Assembly (NCBI GenBank): GCA_009760855.2
Contig: WPIO01000098.1
Location: 1,295,001-1,359,000 of the forward strand
From: Cristatella mucedo
Taxonomy: Eukaryota > Bryozoa > Phylactolaemata > Cristatellidae
Length of the DNA stretch: 64,000 bases
Reading direction: 5' to 3'
The first letter of the stretch is position 1. Each line of letters begins with the position of its first letter. The notes beneath the pieces were generated by a model that saw nothing but the letters and a program-made list of their open reading frames with translations, was not told the origin of the DNA and did not search any database. A program made the translations under genes and the position numbers. Positions 10,565 to 20,640 of the stretch are shown piece after piece.

Positions 10565-10790
10565 GAGGACAATTATCAATGGTATGTGTCCCTGCTACTG
10601 CATCTGCTGCAGCCAGCACTATCGGAATGGTGCACCAGGTAGCTTTTCTGCAGCTGTTGCTGGCAGTGCTTATCCTGCAGCTGTGGACAGACCAAGGATG
10701 CCAACTATCAAATGCCCACAGCGATGCAATAACGTATGGATACCTGCATCTTTGCAGGCTGTATCGCTGCTAATGATCGTGTTATTGTAA
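10565..10790 (+). other. Conserved frame G (Cys- and Ala-rich), copy 1
   Basis: Follows an acceptor-like TGTGCTCCAG and stays open for about 75 codons. The first part is Cys-rich (GMCPCYCICCSQHYRNG), then Ala-rich, then basic. The neighbouring frames are also Ala-rich, and a second Ala/Thr-rich frame continues downstream into the GC minisatellite, so the true frame is unclear. No family recognised. Confidence 0.25.
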
Positions 10791-10936
10791 GCCTCAGCTG
10801 CTGGTACTGATGTTGTCGTATCTAGTGCAGCTTTACCTGATGGGGCTGCCACAACAGTCGCTGGCACTGCCACAGCAGCCGTTGCTTCAGCCACAAATGA
10901 TTTTCTCAGCTGTAATCACTGTCAGAGCCGCAAGTC

Positions 10937-10990
10937 CTCGCCCATCTCGCCCGCCTCGCCCGCCTTCCCCCTCGCCCCCTCGCCCACCTC
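10937..10990 (+). repeat. GC-rich minisatellite, copy 1
   Basis: Tandem nine-base-like units of the CTCGCCCGC type, flanked by AGTCCTCGCC and ACCTCTTAAAGACC. In one frame it encodes Arg-Pro-Pro repeats, in another Ser-Pro-Ala repeats. Confidence 0.85.
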
Positions 10991-11368
10991 TTAAAGACCA
11001 AAATAAATTAAAAGGGGTATAGACAGTTTGCAGTCAGATAAACACCCTGCTAATTTTATGAATACTATTTAACATCTAGCTTACTTATGTCAAAAAGCTA
11101 AGTTGATGCTCTTAAGGTTGCTGCAGAGAACTAATGGCAGCAAGTCAAGCAGAAGGATGCTGAAAGAAATCACGCTGACACCCGCTATTTAGCATTATCA
11201 GAGAACTCAATTTTTTCCGGGTGCTTTACATTTCGTACTACTTGTTCTAGCAGGTACTGCTCACCGAGATCCCTCCTGTCAGAGGTAATCGACCGCCTTG
11301 GGTGACTTCACCCTTTTTAGTCTTAGCAAAGGTTCATTTTGTTCATCCAAACGTGGCTAGAAGGAAGA

Positions 11369-11505
11369 AGTAGGTGAGAAGAGGAAGCAGTAAAAGAGAG
11401 AGAAAAGTTGGGAAAAAGACTAGATCAGAGATTGAGCAGTGAGAGCATAGAGAGCAGAGAGAGCAGACAGAGAGCGGAGAAAGAGAGAGAGAGAGAGACA
11501 AAGAC
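11369..11505 (+). repeat. (GA)n-rich tract, copy 1
   Basis: Imperfect purine tract dominated by GAGA with AGC and AGCA interruptions, longest pure run about 18 bases. The complementary strand gives artefactual Ser-Leu frames. Confidence 0.9.
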
Positions 11506-13720
11506 GACACTTATATTCTGGTGGATTCAACAGGAATTATGCTGGTAGAGCCAACTTCGAACATCAGTTTACCAAATTCTGAATCACGCATGGTTAGCCC
11601 ATAACAAGTAGACTGGTTTTATCCTCAATCAATTTCAGAAAATTCGCTGCCATCTCTTAGCAAGCTCGTCACTGCATGCAGTAATGTATTTGAGAAAATT
11701 TGCTGTGATGGAATCCGAGGAGGTATAAAGCAACGTACGACTGAATAGCAGAAAAAGCTTAGGTTGTGCCAGGCAATCACACCGGCTATAAGGAGATTAT
11801 AAACCGTGAATGCAAATAATCCAAGCACAGAGCCCTAAAGTGCTATACGATAAGAATAATATTAACAGTGCATCTAATAAAACGCCGTCAGAGATCTCAA
11901 ACTCTTTAGGAACCTTCACATGTTTTCGTACTTCACAGGTTCGCCAGATGATATTTGTCCCTTCACATCGATACTCTGGAGACTTCCACGGAGACAGGAC
12001 TTGGGCTTGAATGTTCCTGTGATGATGTTTCTCCATTAACATTATTACTGTGTAGGGAGGCTCTCATCGAGATAAATACTGAACTGTTGCAATTAAGTAC
12101 GAGCAATGCACTGGCGTGAAGAGAGACGCATGAGAAAGGGTTGGTTTGCTATAGTATCAGAATTAGCCAAAAGTGTGGTTTGTTGTTCTAGGGGGAATGG
12201 CTTGGATCGGTTGGGCCGCCAGGGCACTGCAAGTCAGTAGTGACCTAGAGACAGGCCAGCTCACGGCTGTGGTCTGACGGCAGTGCTTTATCCACAGGCC
12301 GGCTTTTGTCCTCTAGCCGGCTCACGGGATGAGTTGTGGCTGGGAGGAAGTTCGGGACGAGGGAACAGCTACCTGAGAGGGCAGTTGTGTCTTGGGGAGC
12401 GATGCAGGCACACATGCGAAAACACGTTCCTGCGAACCAGCTTTGACATTCTGCCTACGTCCGTGTAACTACTCACTTGGAAGACCATTGTTCAATCTAC
12501 AAACAGGTGGAACAAAACAAACCCAAGTAATATACTTATATTTGCCTTTCTAAGTTGGTCATTTTAAGCCCGAAAGAATGCGGACTTCTCTAATATTTTT
12601 GGTCTAAAATTTTACTGTTACAGTCCAGATTTGAATTTCATTAAACCAGATCGGCTGGTGAGCCAAAACTCATTACAGTGTTTATTGTATACGTAGTTGA
12701 AGGGAAGCCGGCCACAAGTCTATCAAGGTTTTGTGATCTAGTGTTGCTTTCCTGAGTTGTCAAAGATCTGACTACGGCTTCTGAAATGGGCTGTTACATG
12801 ACCTGAGGCTAATGAAAATGTATGATGTTAGTCATGCAAAGTAGCAGTAGATCATTACAGCTAGACAGTGGGAATGACATCCAGAACATTACCTACCTTC
12901 TTTGATTACGATGTGAACCTCAGGATGTGTTGACTAGTTACCTGAAATGTTGACATGCACGTGCCTCGTAGAATCGAGAGACAAATTTCCAAGGACAGGC
13001 TGTCATGTTAGGGATTGACTTTCTGATCAATTTTGTAAGGGGAGCTACACGTGGAATTTATTATGAGCGAGTAGTATGACTACATAAGCCTATGCATGCT
13101 TGTCGATGGACAGTCAGTCCTAATCTCGTTCGGGCTTTGATAAGCTCGCACTTAGGAGATATAGCTAGTTCATGTCTTCGGCAAACCACAGGCCGCCTCA
13201 GTGAGGGAACACAGTGCAATCAGTCAAAGTTACAAAGTCATCGAATTTATTTGCTACTGACGTTCGAGTTGTGGCCAACTACTAACGATGACAGGTCGGA
13301 CAGGTGATTGAGCTGCACAGACGAAGCTGAGGTTATCGCACGAACAGCATATGTTTCAGGGGGTCTTCGGGTTTTGCGATTCAAAGTTGACTTTATATAA
13401 AGAGGAAGGCACATATTATAGACTAAATGAGATCTAAATGTAGTCACACCATATAATTTGTAATAATCATCATGATAAAGTGCAGATGAATGCGAAAATG
13501 TTGTCAAGTTTGTGACCCTTGCCATGCATGCAAGCCAAATAAGACAATGAATAAGTTAGTGTACTAAATTTGGTGCTGAAGGCGTCACATAAGTTTTAAA
13601 ACAGAACGTCAGAAGAATCTAATCGGAAGAATGATTGATTCTTGAACGTAGAAATGAAATTACGTCGGAAATATTTAAGATAATACAGGAGTAAGTACTA
13701 TGTGGGTGATAAAATACTGA
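11506..13720. other. Conserved non-coding part of the sub-repeat, copy 1
   Basis: No persistent frame. A 64-codon plus frame at 11810-12001 matches copy 3 (58478-58669) at 63 of 64 residues, yet the same DNA in copy 2 (about 35265-35460) is substituted and shifted, so it reflects DNA similarity between copies 1 and 3, not protein constraint. Confidence 0.5.
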
Positions 13721-14176
13721 CCGATCGATGACATCTGCACTTGGATGGCAGCATATTTTCTGAAACTAAACGATGATTAAACTAACCTATTAGTTATGGC
13801 AAACCCAGTGTGATTCAGAATATAGAAAGGCAGACGCTCAAAATTGGCCCTGCCAGAATATCTCCTGTTGAATCAGCTTGACATTTTGGAGTCGCGTTCC
13901 AATGTTCTTTTTCTTAGTCGACTATAACAGCCCAGCAATCAAGTCTGCCTACTTGCAAATAGATGACATTGCTAAATTTCTAGCTTTTATACTTAAGAAT
14001 ACCACGTCTAAGTTCGTCCATGCATTTGTGACATCCCTTCTTGACTTCGGTACATTACCACTTGCTGACCTACCGGCATGTACAATACGGGGATTTCTGC
14101 TGGTAAAAAACTCCACAGCTAGGTTTGCCTGTCGTGAGCATCCCATATTCTAAATCACGCCACTTCTCGCCGACCT
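13721..14176 (+). mobile_element. LINE-1 fragment, RT C-terminal part, unit 1
   Basis: Translates in pieces to the post-RT region of CR1/L2-type LINEs: ICTWMAAYFLKLN, then SAYLQIDDIAKFL, TTSKFVHAFVTSLLDF and ARFACREHP. Frame is broken by stops and indels. Orthologous to 37231-38245 and 59697-60426, so it entered before the units separated; here it is cut at 14176. Confidence 0.82.
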
Positions 14177-14177
14177 G

Positions 14178-14800
14178 CAGACAGAGTACTAGCCGTTCTA
14201 ATCATCCCCTTAAAGACCTACCTCTGAAATATGGAATACCTCAGGGCTCAGTGCTAGGTTCGGTTATTTTTACGTTTCATACTCTGCCTATAGCTGACGT
14301 GATTGCCAAACACAATCTAGGCTTTCACTTCTATGCAGATGACACTCAGTTGTTCCTTTACTTTGTTCCCTCACAGCCTTCGAGCACCTCAAATTCTCTC
14401 AACTCACTAGCTGCATGCATTGATAACATCCGCACATGGATGGCAGCAAATTTACTAAAACTAAACGATGATAAAACTAACTTACTAGTTATGGGCAAAC
14501 CCAGTGCTATTCAGAAATAGGAAAGGCTGACTCTCAAAATTAGCTCTGCCAGCAAATCTCCAGTTAAATCAGCTCGAAATCTAGGTGTCATAATCCAAAG
14601 CGTCCTCTCGCTAGACGAACATACCAGCTCTACAGTCAAATCCGCCTATTTTCAGTTTTATAACATTGCTCAAATTCGGGCTTGTTTAGATAAAGAGACC
14701 ACATCTAAGTTGGTCCATGCATTCGTGACATCCCTTCTCGAATTCTGCAACTCACTGCTTACTAGACTACCAGCATGAGCGATCAGGCGATTGCACTGAT
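14178..14800 (+). mobile_element. LINE-1 RT fragment with YADD
   Basis: After about 35 bases of LINE-2 C-terminal sequence, an RT segment is open from 14214: GIPQGSVLGSVIFTFHTLPI, then the catalytic FYADDTQLF (YADD at 14332-14343), then IRTWMAANLLKLNDDKTNLL. A stop at 14518 and further frame changes follow, then KLVHAFVTSLLEFCNSLLTR. It is the best preserved palm domain of LINE-1 in the window but lacks the N-terminal endonuclease and the first part of RT. Confidence 0.88.
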
Positions 14801-14989
14801 TGAACACGATCGGTGAACATTTGTATAACCTACAGTGTACAGAGTCGTGGAGGTTACTTTTAATTTACCAAAAAACCTTCAAAAGATGCGCTGTTTGAAG
14901 CACACACTTCACTGACGTTTCAAGAAAAGATGTAGGATGCACTAATATAAGGTAATCATAATAATGCAATAATTTATTATCTGGTCAAT
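14801..14989. other. Stretch without a recognised feature
   Basis: A/T-rich DNA between two LINE fragments. It may be LINE-derived, but I cannot place it. Confidence 0.4.
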
Positions 14990-17242
14990 TTTAAACACTT
15001 CCTTTGAGTCTACTGCGGAAGCTCATAACAAGCTAAGGCTTATTTTTTCTCTGGAAAACTTAAATTCTCCCAGTGAGGCATAAACGATTTATAAGACGGT
15101 CAACAATTTACTGTCCAACGTTGAGACGTAAGAGTCCCCAAATAATCAAAGCCCAGCCAATAATTTCACAGCCTTCCTTATAGACCAAATGGTGCCGATG
15201 AGTCACTCGATGACGCCCTATTAGGCTTAAGCAATCCCTAAATCGCAAATGGCGATCTTCCATAAATGATTTTCCGAAGTTTCTGCATGCGACGTTGCTA
15301 TATTACAAGGGTCTAGAAAATTTTGCTCGTTTATTGAAGACCCTATACAATTATCTCTATGGTCTTCACTGGCTGACCAACGTGGTCGAGCAATATTCAT
15401 AATTATAAAACTTTATCTGGAAAAGGTGGTCGCTCCCAATTCTGTCAAATAGGCAATCCTTGGACCGATACTTTAAAAGCCTTTATTTAATACAGAAAGA
15501 ATTGCAAAACTTCGTCCAGTTCCAATTTTTCTATATGTTGTAAAAAATTCTGAAAATTCTTTCTCTAAGCAACTGGTAGCACATTGAAAAATATACCAGC
15601 TATTTGAAAATCGTCTTTTGTATAGCAACAGAAGAGCCTTTACGGCTATCACCAACGTTTGCAGTGGAAATAAAGGGTCGCTCACCCCATAAATGAAACC
15701 CATGACCACGAGACCGAAGTCGTAAAAAATTAATTGCCTTACATAGTGTTCCTTCACGGAAAGAATGAAATTTCAAAAACTTTAAATTGAGGTTAAAGTG
15801 GCAGCATTCCACTGAAACAGCTCTCCATCGTGTAACGTATGACATCCTATTCAACCACACTGGGGAAAAATTCGCCGACCACGAGCTTCTAAATCTATTA
15901 CCTACCTCCAACACCACGGATTGCGATGTCCTAAAATACCGATTCAGAACTATGATTGGTCCCACAGACGTGGTACTTGACCAATCGTATTCAATCCGTA
16001 CCGTGTTTGGATCAATGATCACTGTAGAGACCGGTCACCCAACGGATCCCTCGTGGTTCTGTTCTAGGTTCCTTACTCTTTTCCGTTTATACTTAACCTC
16101 TAGTGAAAGTTATTAAAGAGCATGGCATAGGAAATCACATTTATGCTGACGATGCTAAGGTCTATTGGAAATTTAAATGGTCAGATTTGTTGCAGCAACA
16201 GGTAGACTGAATTCTCGTATTCCCGAACTTGTATCCTGGATATCAGAAATTTTCTTGACACTTACTAGCTAAATTAATAAATTGAACTTCAGCTCACAGT
16301 ACAATCTTACCAAGTGGCTGCATTTAAAGGCTTTGCTCTTGGAATTGGTGGTGGTGGTGTTCGCCCAACACCTAGTGCTCAAAATGTAATTACCGTTATG
16401 GGCAGATGCCTACATTTTGAAAACACAATTGCTAATATCGCGTCTTCTGCTAGATGAAAGTCCGATCCCTATCTAAGGTTAAGGGCTATCCTCCTAGGTG
16501 GCTTAAAAAAATTATTTAGCTCTTACTTTCAGCTCGGCTATAGTATCTTAGTTCAGTTTTTTCTGAGCTACCGAAAAAGGTAACAAAGCTAGACAGATGG
16601 CTAGGAATATTGCTGCAGGCAAGTTTGCAAATGACTGAGGTTTGACGACGCATCCCTTCTGCAAAAAGCACTAGGATGACATCAGTAGATCAAGAGATAC
16701 AGAGTGCAGTTCCTTAGCTGACCTGCAAGGCCGCCATGGCTTGGTTCCGGCATACCTAGCTTAACTACCAAACCGGTTTCAGCCTCCTAAGGCCCCTAGG
16801 TCATCTGTGGACCGAATGTTACCTGTTCTATTCATCCCCTTAAAGACCGTTGGCAACGCAAGCGTTATCTTTGCCGGTCCTATACAGTGATTTCACTTCC
16901 ACGATTTTTACGCATCGAAAATGATGCAATTGCAGCAGACCGCCTTATTCTTTTCAGCAATTCTTGGCGGCAACTTTCATGTTACTCCTACAACTGCCTG
17001 CTCTCCTGACGCTGCTATGCTTCCCGATGTCTCCTTCCTGAGCGAGATTACATCCGTTGGCTACAGAATGCGTACCAAAAGGCGCTAAGGCTGTGAGTGT
17101 ACGATACAAAACTGTCCTGCTCAACACCTGCATAGCCTTTTCGGCATTTTGGAATTACTGATGGAGATGGCGTAGATTACATTACAGACCACTTCATTTT
17201 ATTTGCAACTGAATTATTAGAAGCAAATTTTGCTAGTTAATC
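14990..17242 (+). mobile_element. LINE-2 copy, interrupted by a SINE1
   Basis: Decayed pre-RT and RT regions can be followed: RPVPIFLYVVKNSEN-SFSKQLVAHW before the SINE, then WQHSTETALHRVTYDIL at 15800 onward, IGPTDVVL, a YADD box (16142-16153, followed by AKVYWKFK), and C-terminal HGLVPAYLA near 16740. The 3' UTR includes GAATGCGTACC (17067-17077) and a TACAAAACTGTCCTG block shared with the minus-strand LINE-2 at 41.2 kb. Many stops and frameshifts; certainly inactive. Confidence 0.78.
15609..15760 (-). mobile_element. SINE1c, inside LINE-2
   Basis: Reverse-strand SINE1 with the tail (TCTTTTGTATAGC on the plus strand), middle and tRNA-like head all recognisable; the B box is decayed. It splits the LINE-2 coding sequence between the QLVAHW and HSTETAL segments, so it is younger than that LINE copy. 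Confidence 0.75.
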
Positions 17243-17575
17243 TTGGGAAATGCTTCCAAATCTACAGCAGTAGCACGAATTGATGCAGCTATACGTAACA
17301 ATGGTTGGAGGACAATTCCCACTGGAAGTTTCCTCCGGATAATTCCCCCCCCCCCAGTGGACCCTGCGACTGCCCCGGATATTCTCCCACCCCAGGGTAG
17401 GACATTTGCTTCGTATAATGAGGAATGTCAAACAAAGAATAGAAATGTATGTGATAGAATGGAGCTCATACTCCATTAAAAAAATTAGATTAAGTGTAAT
17501 TAGAGGAATACACGGATTCGAAGGATGCTTTCTAATGGGCCCAGCTGCGGCTGAGGTAGAGGTGGCTTCGGACAC
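17243..17575 (+). repeat. Arm repeat, module A left
   Basis: Starts downstream of the LINE-2 3' UTR at GCAGTAGCACGAATTG and includes an 11-base C run (17345-17355) and CCAGGGTAGGACATT. Its reverse complement matches the right arms at 20641-21000 and 43386-43765, and its inner 95 bases match the reverse complement of 18375-18478. The same left arm sits at 40880-41185. Confidence 0.65.
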
Positions 17576-18374
17576 GACGCACTGTAGAGTTTAATTCTGG
17601 GGAAGTTAGCGCCCGCTCGACGCCACAAGGTGAATGTGCGTATCCTTCAAAGCAGGCATGCAATAAGGCGAGCCGCAAGTTCCTCAAATGAGTTCTGAGC
17701 ATCAGAGGTTGGCTAGTACAACTCGACCTTGCGAGATCTAGTTCCGCTCTAATGCCCACTAATTAAAGCACAGAAGAAGAGCAACAGGAGATTTAGGTGG
17801 CAGAGGTGCAACCGGCCGGATGCCCGAACGCCCCCAAGTGCCAGCACCCATGTACGCCGACAAACAGTCATTCGCCCATACGCCCCTGTGCACCCCAATG
17901 CGCCCCCCCCGTACGTCCCCCTGGGCGCCAGTAAGTTCTTAGGGTTTTGGGTTTTAAGGTTTAGGGCTTAGCATCATGGGTTATAGGGCTTATAGTTTAG
18001 GGTTTTGAATTTAGGGTTTAGGATTTCGACTTTTTACGCTATAGCGTGTGGGTTCTGGGCTCAGATTGTATAGTTTTGGGTTTAGGGTTTAGCGTTTTAT
18101 GGTTTATTGTGTAAGGTTAAGGGTTTACGTTTCAGAGTTTAGGGTGGGCTAAGCCTCAGCCTCCTGAATCCACTCTTACTCGTATTCCGCGCTTTAAATT
18201 TGTGAGTGTTAGGGCATAATTTGATCTCTTAAGATCGAGTTATACTCTGTAGATCTCTGACGCTTAGCACGCATTTGCAGGAACGCGAGACACATCGTAG
18301 CACGCGCCCGCTCTGACGGGTACGAACACTTGCTTGGCGGCTTCGAATGGGACCTCACATCCGCAGGACCAAAC
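17576..18374. repeat. Module A core with degenerate TTTAGGG tract
   Basis: Three parts: a leader (17576-17830) that on the minus strand corresponds to sequence just before LINE-2 RT, a C-rich stretch (17820-17935), and a degenerate telomere-like tract (17937-18148) with repeated GGGTTTAGGGTTTAG motifs. A conserved trailer follows to 18374. The interruptions in the tract are the same as in modules B and C, so all three descend from one ancestor. Confidence 0.75.
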
Positions 18375-18478
18375 TGTGTAATTCACCGCTGCCGAAGCTG
18401 CCGCAACCACCGCCACCGCTGGCATTACTAGAAAGCACCCTTGCAATCCATTCATTCCTCTAATTATACTGAGCTGAA
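18375..18478 (-). repeat. Arm repeat, module A right (truncated)
   Basis: Inverted relative to 17480-17575 (GCATTACTAGAAAGCACCC and CATTCATTCCTCTAATTATA regions). Ends where LINE-2 sequence resumes. Confidence 0.65.
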
Positions 18479-18482
18479 TTTA

Positions 18483-18752
18483 TTTTGAAATTCCTTAGCT
18501 GGCCTACAAGGCCGAATAGACTTGGTTTCTGCTTGCCTAGCTTATTTTCTAAACCAGTTTCAGCCACCTAATGCCCCGAGGTCATCTGTGGACAGAATAC
18601 TAGCCGTCCTATTCATCCCCTTAAAGACCATTGGCAACGCAAGCGTTATCTTTGCCGGTCCTATATAGTGATTTTACTTTCACGATTTCTATGCATCGAA
18701 AATGATGCAATTGCTACAGATTACGCCTCATTCTTTCCAGCAGTCATTGGCT
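18483..18752 (+). mobile_element. LINE-2 C-terminal fragment
   Basis: Closely matches 16712-16985 and 40379-40580 (GACCATTGGCAACGCAAGCG region). Coding sense is lost. It is abruptly followed by LINE-1. Confidence 0.75.
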
Positions 18753-18754
18753 GC

Positions 18755-19490
18755 GACTTCCAAGTTGGTCCATGCATTCGTGACATCCCTTCTCGACTTC
18801 TGCAACTCACTGCTTACTAGACTACCAGCATGAGCGATCAGCCGATTACAGGTGGTGTAAAACTCGGCAGCTAGACTTGTCTGTCGTGGGCGTTGCAGTG
18901 GCCACATCACTCCACTTCTCGCCGACATGCACTGGCTACCAGTCAAGCAAATAATTCACTTCGAGGTTTTGTTGCTCACTTTTAGGTCCCTTCATTCTAT
19001 GGCTTCAGCCTATCTTTCAGATATAGTACCGCATCAGGCCAAGCATCGTACCACCCACTTTTTGGAATCCAACAGTCTAGAAATACCTCATGCAAACCTC
19101 AAATCCTTTGGAGACCGTGCATTTAGTTCGTATGCTCCCACAGCCTGGAACTTCCTCCCGACCTGAGTCAGAACATCCCCTGACCTGACCACATTTAAAA
19201 GGAAGCTAATAACACACCTATTTAGGACAGGATTTAGCTGGTCCCTGTGATTCGTCCTTGATGTGCTTATGCGTGCTGACACTGTGCGTGCTGCCACTAA
19301 CCACATTTGCATGCTGACCCTGTGCATGTCACCCCTAACCATATTGTTCATTTTGTTTGTTTTTCAAGCATGGTTTAACTTACCAGTCAATCGCATTTCA
19401 CTTTGCAGCAAATGTAAAGCGCCTAGAGAGAGATTAAGTTCTCTGAGGGTGCTTTATCAAGTGAATTAAAGTGATTAATATTCTTATTAG
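18755..19490 (+). mobile_element. LINE-1 C-terminal part with complete 3' end
   Basis: Translates to LVHAFVTSLLDFCNSLLTRL, LLADMHWLPVKQIIHFEVLL, YLSDIVPHQAKHRTTHF, FGDRAFSSYAPTAWNFLPT and a terminal TFKRKLITHLF, the usual end of CR1/L2-type ORF2, followed by a 3' UTR. The last 70 bases (AGAGATTAAGTTCTCT at 19429-19444, then GGGTGCTTTATCAAGTGAAT) are the same as the SINE2 tails and the solo tail at 61490. Stops and frameshifts show it is dead. Confidence 0.87.
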
Positions 19491-19629
19491 AATGCCGAGT
19501 TGGTTTGGTCTAGCGATTAAGGTGCTCGCCCCGACCAAGGTCTGACTGAGGTCGTGGGTTCGAGCCCCGAGGCATATGTTAAGTGCCTGGATAGAGATTA
19601 AGTTCTCTTTTGGTGCTATGCGAATGAAT

Positions 19630-19631
<2 letters not shown>
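19491..19631 (+). mobile_element. Full-length SINE2b
   Basis: tRNA-like head with A-box region and a B box GGTTCGAGCCC at 19557-19567, then a tail AAGTGCCTGGATAGAGATTA running into AGTTCTCT (shared 16-mer at 19593-19608). It lies directly after the LINE-1 3' end and directly before a (TA)n tract. A real tRNA gene is excluded by the absence of an acceptor stem partner. Confidence 0.85.
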
Positions 19632-19684
<53 letters not shown>

Positions 19685-19691
19685 CATATAT

Positions 19692-19733
<42 letters not shown>
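19631..19733. repeat. (TA)n microsatellite
   Basis: About 100 bases of TA with a few CA interruptions, self-complementary and so able to form a hairpin. It starts at the 3' end of SINE2b and ends at a fragment of LINE-2 RT. Open frames across it on both strands (Tyr-Ile repeats) are artefacts. Confidence 0.97.
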
Positions 19734-19734
<1 letters not shown>

Positions 19735-19837
19735 GTCATTGTTAACTCGGAGCAGAGCAGTTTTCTTGGTGTGCTGCCTCTTGTAGCCAGATTGAAAAGT
19801 TTCTGACATTTAATTATTTCAATCTGTTCAACCAGCT
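19734..19837 (-). mobile_element. LINE-2 RT fragment (start of RT domain)
   Basis: On the minus strand reads ETFQSGYKRQHTKKTALLRV followed by NNDI, the segment that opens the RT domain in CR1/L2-type LINEs. It is cut off immediately afterwards by the (TA)n tract, so motifs A to C are missing. Confidence 0.75.
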
Positions 19838-20640
19838 GCTTTAAAAAAATTAGCGGCTTCAGCATCGACGAGCTATAGAGTTTATTCATGGGGAAGTTAG
19901 GTCCTTCTTGACGCCAGCAGGTGCGTGTTCGTACCTGCCAAAGCAGCCATGCACTAAAGCGACCGCCCGTTCCTTAAAATGAGTTCTAAGAGTCGTACGT
20001 TTGCTACTATGACTCGACCTCACGAGATCTAGTTCCGCTCTAATGCCCAACAAATTAAAGCACAGAAGAAGAGCAACAGGAGATTAAAGCGGCAGAGGTG
20101 CAGCTGGCCCTGTGCTTGTAAGCCCCCAAATATACGTACCCATGTACTCCCCGTAAGTATTTGGGGCTTTGGTTTATAAGGTTTAGGGCTTAGCATGTAC
20201 GGTTATAGGGCCTATAGTTGAGGGTTTTGAAATAAGGGTTTTGAATTTAGGGTTTAGATTTCTACTTTTCAAGCTATAGCTGGTGGGTTCAGGGTTAAGA
20301 TTTTACAGCTATGGGTTAAGGGTTTGATGGTTTAGGGTTTAGGTTTCAGAGTTTAGGTTTCAGAGTTTAGGTTGGCAAAGCCTCAGCCGTCTAAATATAT
20401 CCTTTCTGGTATTCCGTACTTTAATCTGTGAGTATTAGGGCAGAACTAGATCTTTTAACGTCGAGTTAACCATAGTAGGCTTCTGAGGCTTAGCCCTCAT
20501 TTGCAGGATCGAGCGGCATGACGTAGTGCATGCCAGCTTCGATGGGGGTACGAACACGTGCCTGGCGGCGTTGAGCTGGGCCTTAGTTCAGCAGGACCAA
20601 ACTGTGTAGTTTACGACGACCAAAGTCCATGCAACTGCCG
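19838..20640. repeat. Module B core with degenerate TTTAGGG tract
   Basis: Same order as modules A and C. The telomere-like tract is at 20161-20374. The leader lies immediately 5' (on the minus strand) of LINE-2 RT, as in module C. The C-rich block of module A is short here. Confidence 0.75.

Larger units (their letters stand above)
10163..13720. repeat. 3.4-kb sub-repeat, single copy in unit 1
   Basis: Begins at the GGCTGCATCGTCTGCATG motif that also marks the internal duplication point in copy 2, and ends where the LINE-1 fragment begins. It holds a 205-base near-invariant block, frame G, a GC minisatellite and a (GA)n tract. It lacks a roughly 125-base stretch present in the second sub-repeats of copies 2 (about 36470-36600) and 3 (about 63297-63430). 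Confidence 0.8.
1..14176. repeat. Giant tandem unit, copy 1
   Basis: Base 1 corresponds to 21856 in copy 2 and 46691 in copy 3, so about 105 bases of the unit start are outside the window. Homology with copy 2 runs to the LINE-1 fragment that ends at about 14176, where unrelated LINE pieces begin. Relative to the other copies this one lacks a 713-base block (deleted at about 5523) and carries a single, not doubled, 3.4-kb sub-repeat. It keeps a 173-base block (2255-2427) that copy 2 lost. Most of the unit is non-coding to my eye; the supported features inside it are listed separately. Confidence 0.93.

Noticed and set aside
10810-11022. Hydroxyproline-rich wall protein of a green alga
   Set aside because: The Pro-Arg-Ser repeats come from a short GC minisatellite in one of three equally open frames. 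Too little to support a protein or a taxon.
11369-11505. Ser-Leu-rich minus-strand frames across the GA tracts (also at 34778, 61556)
   Set aside because: Low-complexity purine tract; frames differ between copies.
14125-14520. Intact reverse transcriptase gene
   Set aside because: Only the palm segment is open. The start of RT, the endonuclease and the C-terminus are missing or shifted.
17937-18148. True telomere or chromosome end
   Set aside because: The tract is degenerate, internal, flanked by LINE sequence on both sides, and has the same interruptions in three places.
19576-19809. Tyr-Ile repeat open frames on both strands
   Set aside because: They are translation of the (TA)n microsatellite. 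Only the minus-strand residues upstream of it have LINE meaning.
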